The translations under genes and the position numbers were made by a program. Under the pieces are notes generated by a model that saw only the letters and a program-made list of their open reading frames with translations, was not told the origin of the DNA and did not search any database. Source: Pseudomonadota bacterium (GTDB lineage Bacteria; Pseudomonadota; Gammaproteobacteria; Xanthomonadales; Xanthomonadaceae). From it: a stretch of DNA of 7,623 bases. Below are positions 5,214-7,623 of this stretch, piece by piece. Every line of letters begins with the position of its first letter. Within the stretch, counting starts at the first letter, position 1. The stretch is taken from NCBI GenBank assembly GCA_023425225.1, contig JAFADB010000245.1, forward strand, positions 1 to 7,623. Reading direction: 5' to 3'.

Positions 5214-6218
5214 TCAGCCCTGCCACTGCCCCAGCGCAGCCAGGCCGTTCTCCTTGGCGCGCTCGTAGACGATCTGCTGCGCCTTGGCGAAGTTGCCCTT
5301 CAGGTCCTTGGACCACAGCTTCAGCGCGGCGGCCTGCATGGCGCGGCCGTAGGAGAAGCTCAGCGGCCACGGCAGGTTGCCCAGCTGGTTCATCGCGTTC
5401 AGGTGCGCGGTGGACTGCTCGTCGGTCTGGCCGCCGGACAGGAACACGATGCCCGGCAGGATCGCCGGCACGGTGGACTTCAGGCACATCACGGTGGACT
5501 CGGCCACTTCCTCCACCCCGGCCTGCTCGGCGCAGTCCTTGCCGGAGATGACCATCGAGGCCTTGAGGATGGTGCCTTCCAGCAGCACGTTCTGCTCGTA
5601 CAGCGAGCCGAACAGCGAACGCAGTGTGGCCTCGGTGACCTCGTAGCAGGTCTCGATGTCGTGGTCGCCGTCCATGATCACTTCCGGCTCGACCATCGGC
5701 ACCAGGCCCTGCTCCTGGCACAGCGCGGCATAGCGCGCCAGCGCATGGGCATTGGCCTCGATGCAGGTGCCCGACGGGATGTCCTCGCCGATGTTGATCA
5801 CCGCGCGCCACTTGGCGAAGCGCGCGCCGAGCTTGTAGTACTCCTCGAGGCGACCGCGCAGCCCGTCCAGGCCTTCGGTGACCAGCTCGCCCGGCATGCC
5901 GGCCAGCGGATGGGCGCCCTTGTCGACCTTGATACCCGGGATGATGCCGTGCTCGGCCATGTACCTGGGGAACGGCACGCCGTCCTTGGTGGACTGGCGG
6001 ATGGTCTCGTCGAACAGGATCGCGCCGGAGATGTAGTCGCTCAGCTTGGGCGTGGTGAGCAGCAGCTCGCGGTAGGCGCGACGGTTCTCCTCGACGTTCT
6101 CGATGCCGACGCTGGCGAAACGCTTGGCGATGGTACCGGTGGATTCGTCGATCGCGATGATGCCCTTGCCCGGGGCGACCATGGCCTGGGCGGTTTCGGC
6201 AAGCTGTTCGATGCTCAT
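5214..6218 (-). CDS. Class I fructose-bisphosphate aldolase
   Basis: This 334-residue enzyme reversibly splits fructose 1,6-bisphosphate into dihydroxyacetone phosphate and glyceraldehyde 3-phosphate in glycolysis and gluconeogenesis, using a Schiff base and no metal. It belongs to the eukaryote-like class I type. The Schiff-base Lys219 lies in LEGTILKASMV (213-223). GKGIIAIDES at 17-26 carries Asp24 (rabbit Asp33), GIKVDKG is at 95-101, FAKWR at 134-138 has Lys136 and Arg138 (rabbit Lys146/Arg148), VPMVEPEV at 173-180 has Glu177 (rabbit Glu187), and FLSGGQT at 259-265 is the phosphate loop. It is about 30 residues shorter than the 363-residue animal enzyme and ends QWQG, so it lacks the C-terminal tyrosine tail. 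The ATG at 6218 has AGGA 5 nt upstream, which fixes the start. The gene name varies (fda, fbaB, fba), so I leave it blank. It has its own likely promoter and terminator and is convergent with the macrodomain gene. Confidence 0.94.
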   Translation of the reverse strand: MSIEQLAETAQAMVAPGKGIIAIDESTGTIAKRFASVGIENVEENRRAYRELLLTTPKLSDYISGAILFDETIRQSTKDGVPFPRYMAEHGIIPGIKVDKGAHPLAGMPGELVTEGLDGLRGRLEEYYKLGARFAKWRAVINIGEDIPSGTCIEANAHALARYAALCQEQGLVPMVEPEVIMDGDHDIETCYEVTEATLRSLFGSLYEQNVLLEGTILKASMVISGKDCAEQAGVEEVAESTVMCLKSTVPAILPGIVFLSGGQTDEQSTAHLNAMNQLGNLPWPLSFSYGRAMQAAALKLWSKDLKGNFAKAQQIVYERAKENGLAALGQWQG

Positions 6219-6253
6219 AGGCGTCCTGTGTCTGCGGTAAGGCCGGGGCGGCG

Positions 6254-6259
6254 ATTATA
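6254..6259 (-). promoter_or_regulatory. -10 box of the aldolase promoter
   Basis: On the minus strand this is a perfect TATAAT, 35 nt before the aldolase ATG, in a GC-rich setting where such a word is uncommon. No TTGACA-like -35 is present at 16-18 nt, so promoter strength is uncertain. The position implies that the aldolase is transcribed independently of the HD-GYP gene. Confidence 0.55.
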
Positions 6260-6302
6260 GCCTCGCCAGTGTGACCGGCCGTGCACGAACGGGGCGCGAT
6301 CT

Positions 6303-6324
6303 GCGATGAAAACGTCTTCATCGC
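6303..6324 (-). terminator. Possible weak terminator or operator between the HD-GYP and aldolase genes
   Basis: An exact 8-bp inverted repeat, GCGATGAA-AACGTC-TTCATCGC, begins 12 nt beyond the HD-GYP stop codon. Its place suggests transcript ending for that gene, but no T tract follows on the minus strand. It also lies about 45 nt upstream of the aldolase -10 box, so an operator role is equally possible. Confidence 0.4.
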
Positions 6325-6336
6325 CTGGAGGCGGCG

Positions 6337-7623
6337 CTACGCGACTGCGACCCTGGCGTCGATCGCCAGGTCCAGCGCATCGAGCAGCGGCTGCCAGTGC
6401 GTGGGATCGACGATGCGATTGCGCACCATCAGCTCGGCATGGCGGTGCAGGCCCGGCAACTGCCAGGCCATCTCGCGGGTGACGCGGTAGACCTCGTCGG
6501 CGATGTCCGGCTCGGCCGCCAGCAACCCGGCGTTCCCCACCACCTCGCGGGCACCGGACTCGTGCATGGCCATCTCGTAGCGGGTCATCAACTTGAGCAG
6601 GTGTTCGAGCAGCTGCTGCTCGCCCAACGGCATCGACCGTGCGGCCTGCAGTTGCAGTCCCTGGCGACGTCCCTGCTCCAGCCCGTCCAGCACCTGCACC
6701 ACCGCCTGCCGCAGGCGGGCCGCATCGACCTCGGCAGGTGCCTCGCGCGGCAGCAGCCGCAGGCGCGCGCTGACCACATCCACGACTTCGCGCGGAAACT
6801 GGCCCGGAATCATCCGCAACGCGATCCTGGCCCGTGCGGCGGCATGGTCGCGGCTCACCAGCAGGGTGGCCAGCACCTCGGCCGACAACAGCAGCCGCCC
6901 GAGTGCGGAAAGCTCGGTGCCGCCCATCGGATAGCCGGAGCCGTCCACCCGCTCGTGGTGTTCGCGCACCGCCACCGACACCTGTTCGGCATAGACGCCT
7001 GATTCGCGCAGCAGCGCGCAACCCACCATTGGGTGCACGCACAGGCCGCGCCATTGTTCGAACCCCAGCCTGCGCGTGGGTTCGAGCAATGCCGGGTCCA
7101 GGTACAGCTCGCCCAGGTCATGCAGGAAGCCGGCCTCGGCCGCATCGAGCATTGCCCCTTCCGAGCGCTCCAGCTGTGCCGACAGCCAGACCGTGATCAT
7201 TGCCACGATCACCGCATGGGTCATCGCCGCCGGACGGTTCTGCACCATCGCCGTCATCAGCATGCCGGGGCCGCGCAGCAACCGCAGCTGGCCAAGCATC
7301 GACAGCACCTGCTGGCTCTCGAAGCCCAGCATCTTCGCCAGTACCGGATGCTCGTCCAGCGTGCGGCGGGCGCAGTCGAGGATGTTCATGGCCCCGAGTG
7401 GCTCGCGGAACTCCAGCGAGGATTCAAGTGGCTGCAGCCGCCGCCGTGCGATCAAGCGTTCGCGCAGGTCGGCGGTGACCTGCTGCCCCTTGGCCCACAG
7501 CAGCAGGCCACGGTGATCGCGGATATCCTCGCTGGCCACCAGCTCGCGCGCCGGCGCGGCCTGGATCAGCTGTTCCATGCAGTGCGCGTTGGGCCGCTCC
7601 GGCAGCACCAGTTCGGGCGACTC
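6337..7623 (-). CDS. HD-GYP domain protein, probable cyclic-di-GMP phosphodiesterase (5' end possibly cut)
   Basis: The frame is open to the window edge. Possible starts are GTG 7608 (423 residues), ATG 7578 (413), or a codon beyond the window; residue numbers here count from 7608. An N-terminal segment of about 120 residues without a recognised sensor or receiver precedes an HD-GYP domain. This shows His131, the HD pair in FLHDLGELYL (His163-Asp164), HPMVG at 192-196, and EHHERVDGSGYP at 216-227 with GYP intact. Active HD-GYP enzymes cut cyclic-di-GMP at a bi- or trinuclear metal centre. Departures from the usual pattern as I remember it are: the Lys after HDxG is Glu, the Glu four residues before the first His is Ala127, and the ADxxDA-like segment reads AEVLAT. 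The protein may therefore be a variant or weakly active. Residues 290-423 are mostly helical and unassigned. I see no membrane span, so it is probably cytoplasmic. It shares strand but not evident function with the aldolase gene. Confidence 0.82.
   Translation of the reverse strand, partial: ESPELVLPERPNAHCMEQLIQAAPARELVASEDIRDHRGLLLWAKGQQVTADLRERLIARRRLQPLESSLEFREPLGAMNILDCARRTLDEHPVLAKMLGFESQQVLSMLGQLRLLRGPGMLMTAMVQNRPAAMTHAVIVAMITVWLSAQLERSEGAMLDAAEAGFLHDLGELYLDPALLEPTRRLGFEQWRGLCVHPMVGCALLRESGVYAEQVSVAVREHHERVDGSGYPMGGTELSALGRLLLSAEVLATLLVSRDHAAARARIALRMIPGQFPREVVDVVSARLRLLPREAPAEVDAARLRQAVVQVLDGLEQGRRQGLQLQAARSMPLGEQQLLEHLLKLMTRYEMAMHESGAREVVGNAGLLAAEPDIADEVYRVTREMAWQLPGLHRHAELMVRNRIVDPTHWQPLLDALDLAIDARVAVA

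Noticed and set aside
5053..6321. Long alternative frames over the aldolase gene on both strands
   Set aside because: They have no recognisable domain and lie out of frame with a fully conserved aldolase. One runs through the aldolase promoter and the convergent terminator.
6215..7054. A 279-codon minus-strand frame overlapping the HD-GYP gene
   Set aside because: It has Arg/Gly/Ala-rich composition and is out of frame with a gene that has clear HD-GYP motifs.
1..7623. CRISPR array, tRNA/rRNA genes, insertion sequence or prophage elements
   Set aside because: There are no regularly spaced repeats, no cloverleaf, no transposase or integrase motifs, and no target-site duplications that I can see.

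Overview
The window comes from a GC-rich gammaproteobacterium, most likely of the family Xanthomonadaceae (the Stenotrophomonas / Pseudoxanthomonas / Lysobacter / Xanthomonas group). The evidence is the protein sequences: CysB, trifunctional CysG, a CysK with the GWTPDF loop, and a eukaryote-like class I aldolase all resemble what I recall from that family. I cannot name the genus. I see no transposase, integrase, phage gene, tRNA, rRNA or CRISPR array, and base composition looks even, so this reads as ordinary chromosome.

Positions 1-1228 hold a CysB-type LysR regulator on the minus strand and a divergent control region that contains overlapping perfect inverted repeats. Positions 1241-3691 hold cysG and cysK on the plus strand, 27 nt apart, with a strong Shine-Dalgarno before cysK and a hairpin terminator after it. 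These three genes form a sulfur-assimilation unit. CysB senses sulfur status, CysG makes the sirohaem cofactor of sulfite reductase, and CysK puts the resulting sulfide into cysteine. The sulfate-reduction enzymes themselves are outside the window.

Positions 3692-5024 hold two single genes on the plus strand: a small membrane protein of the isoprenylcysteine / phospholipid methyltransferase type, and a YmdB/MacroD-type macrodomain ADP-ribose hydrolase. The gaps before each carry short repeats: a 17-nt-period tandem after the cysK terminator, four GTGACGG/CCGTCAC words, and an 11-nt direct repeat at the macrodomain start.

Positions 5025-7623 run on the minus strand. A convergent terminator and a perfect 12-bp hairpin precede the end of a class I fructose-bisphosphate aldolase gene, which has a TATAAT box upstream. 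The last gene encodes an HD-GYP-type protein, a likely cyclic-di-GMP phosphodiesterase or a degenerate relative. Its reading frame is still open at the window edge.

No clearly new biological system is visible. The points most worth checking are the cys control region, the repeat-rich gaps around the macrodomain gene, and the altered metal-site residues of the HD-GYP protein.
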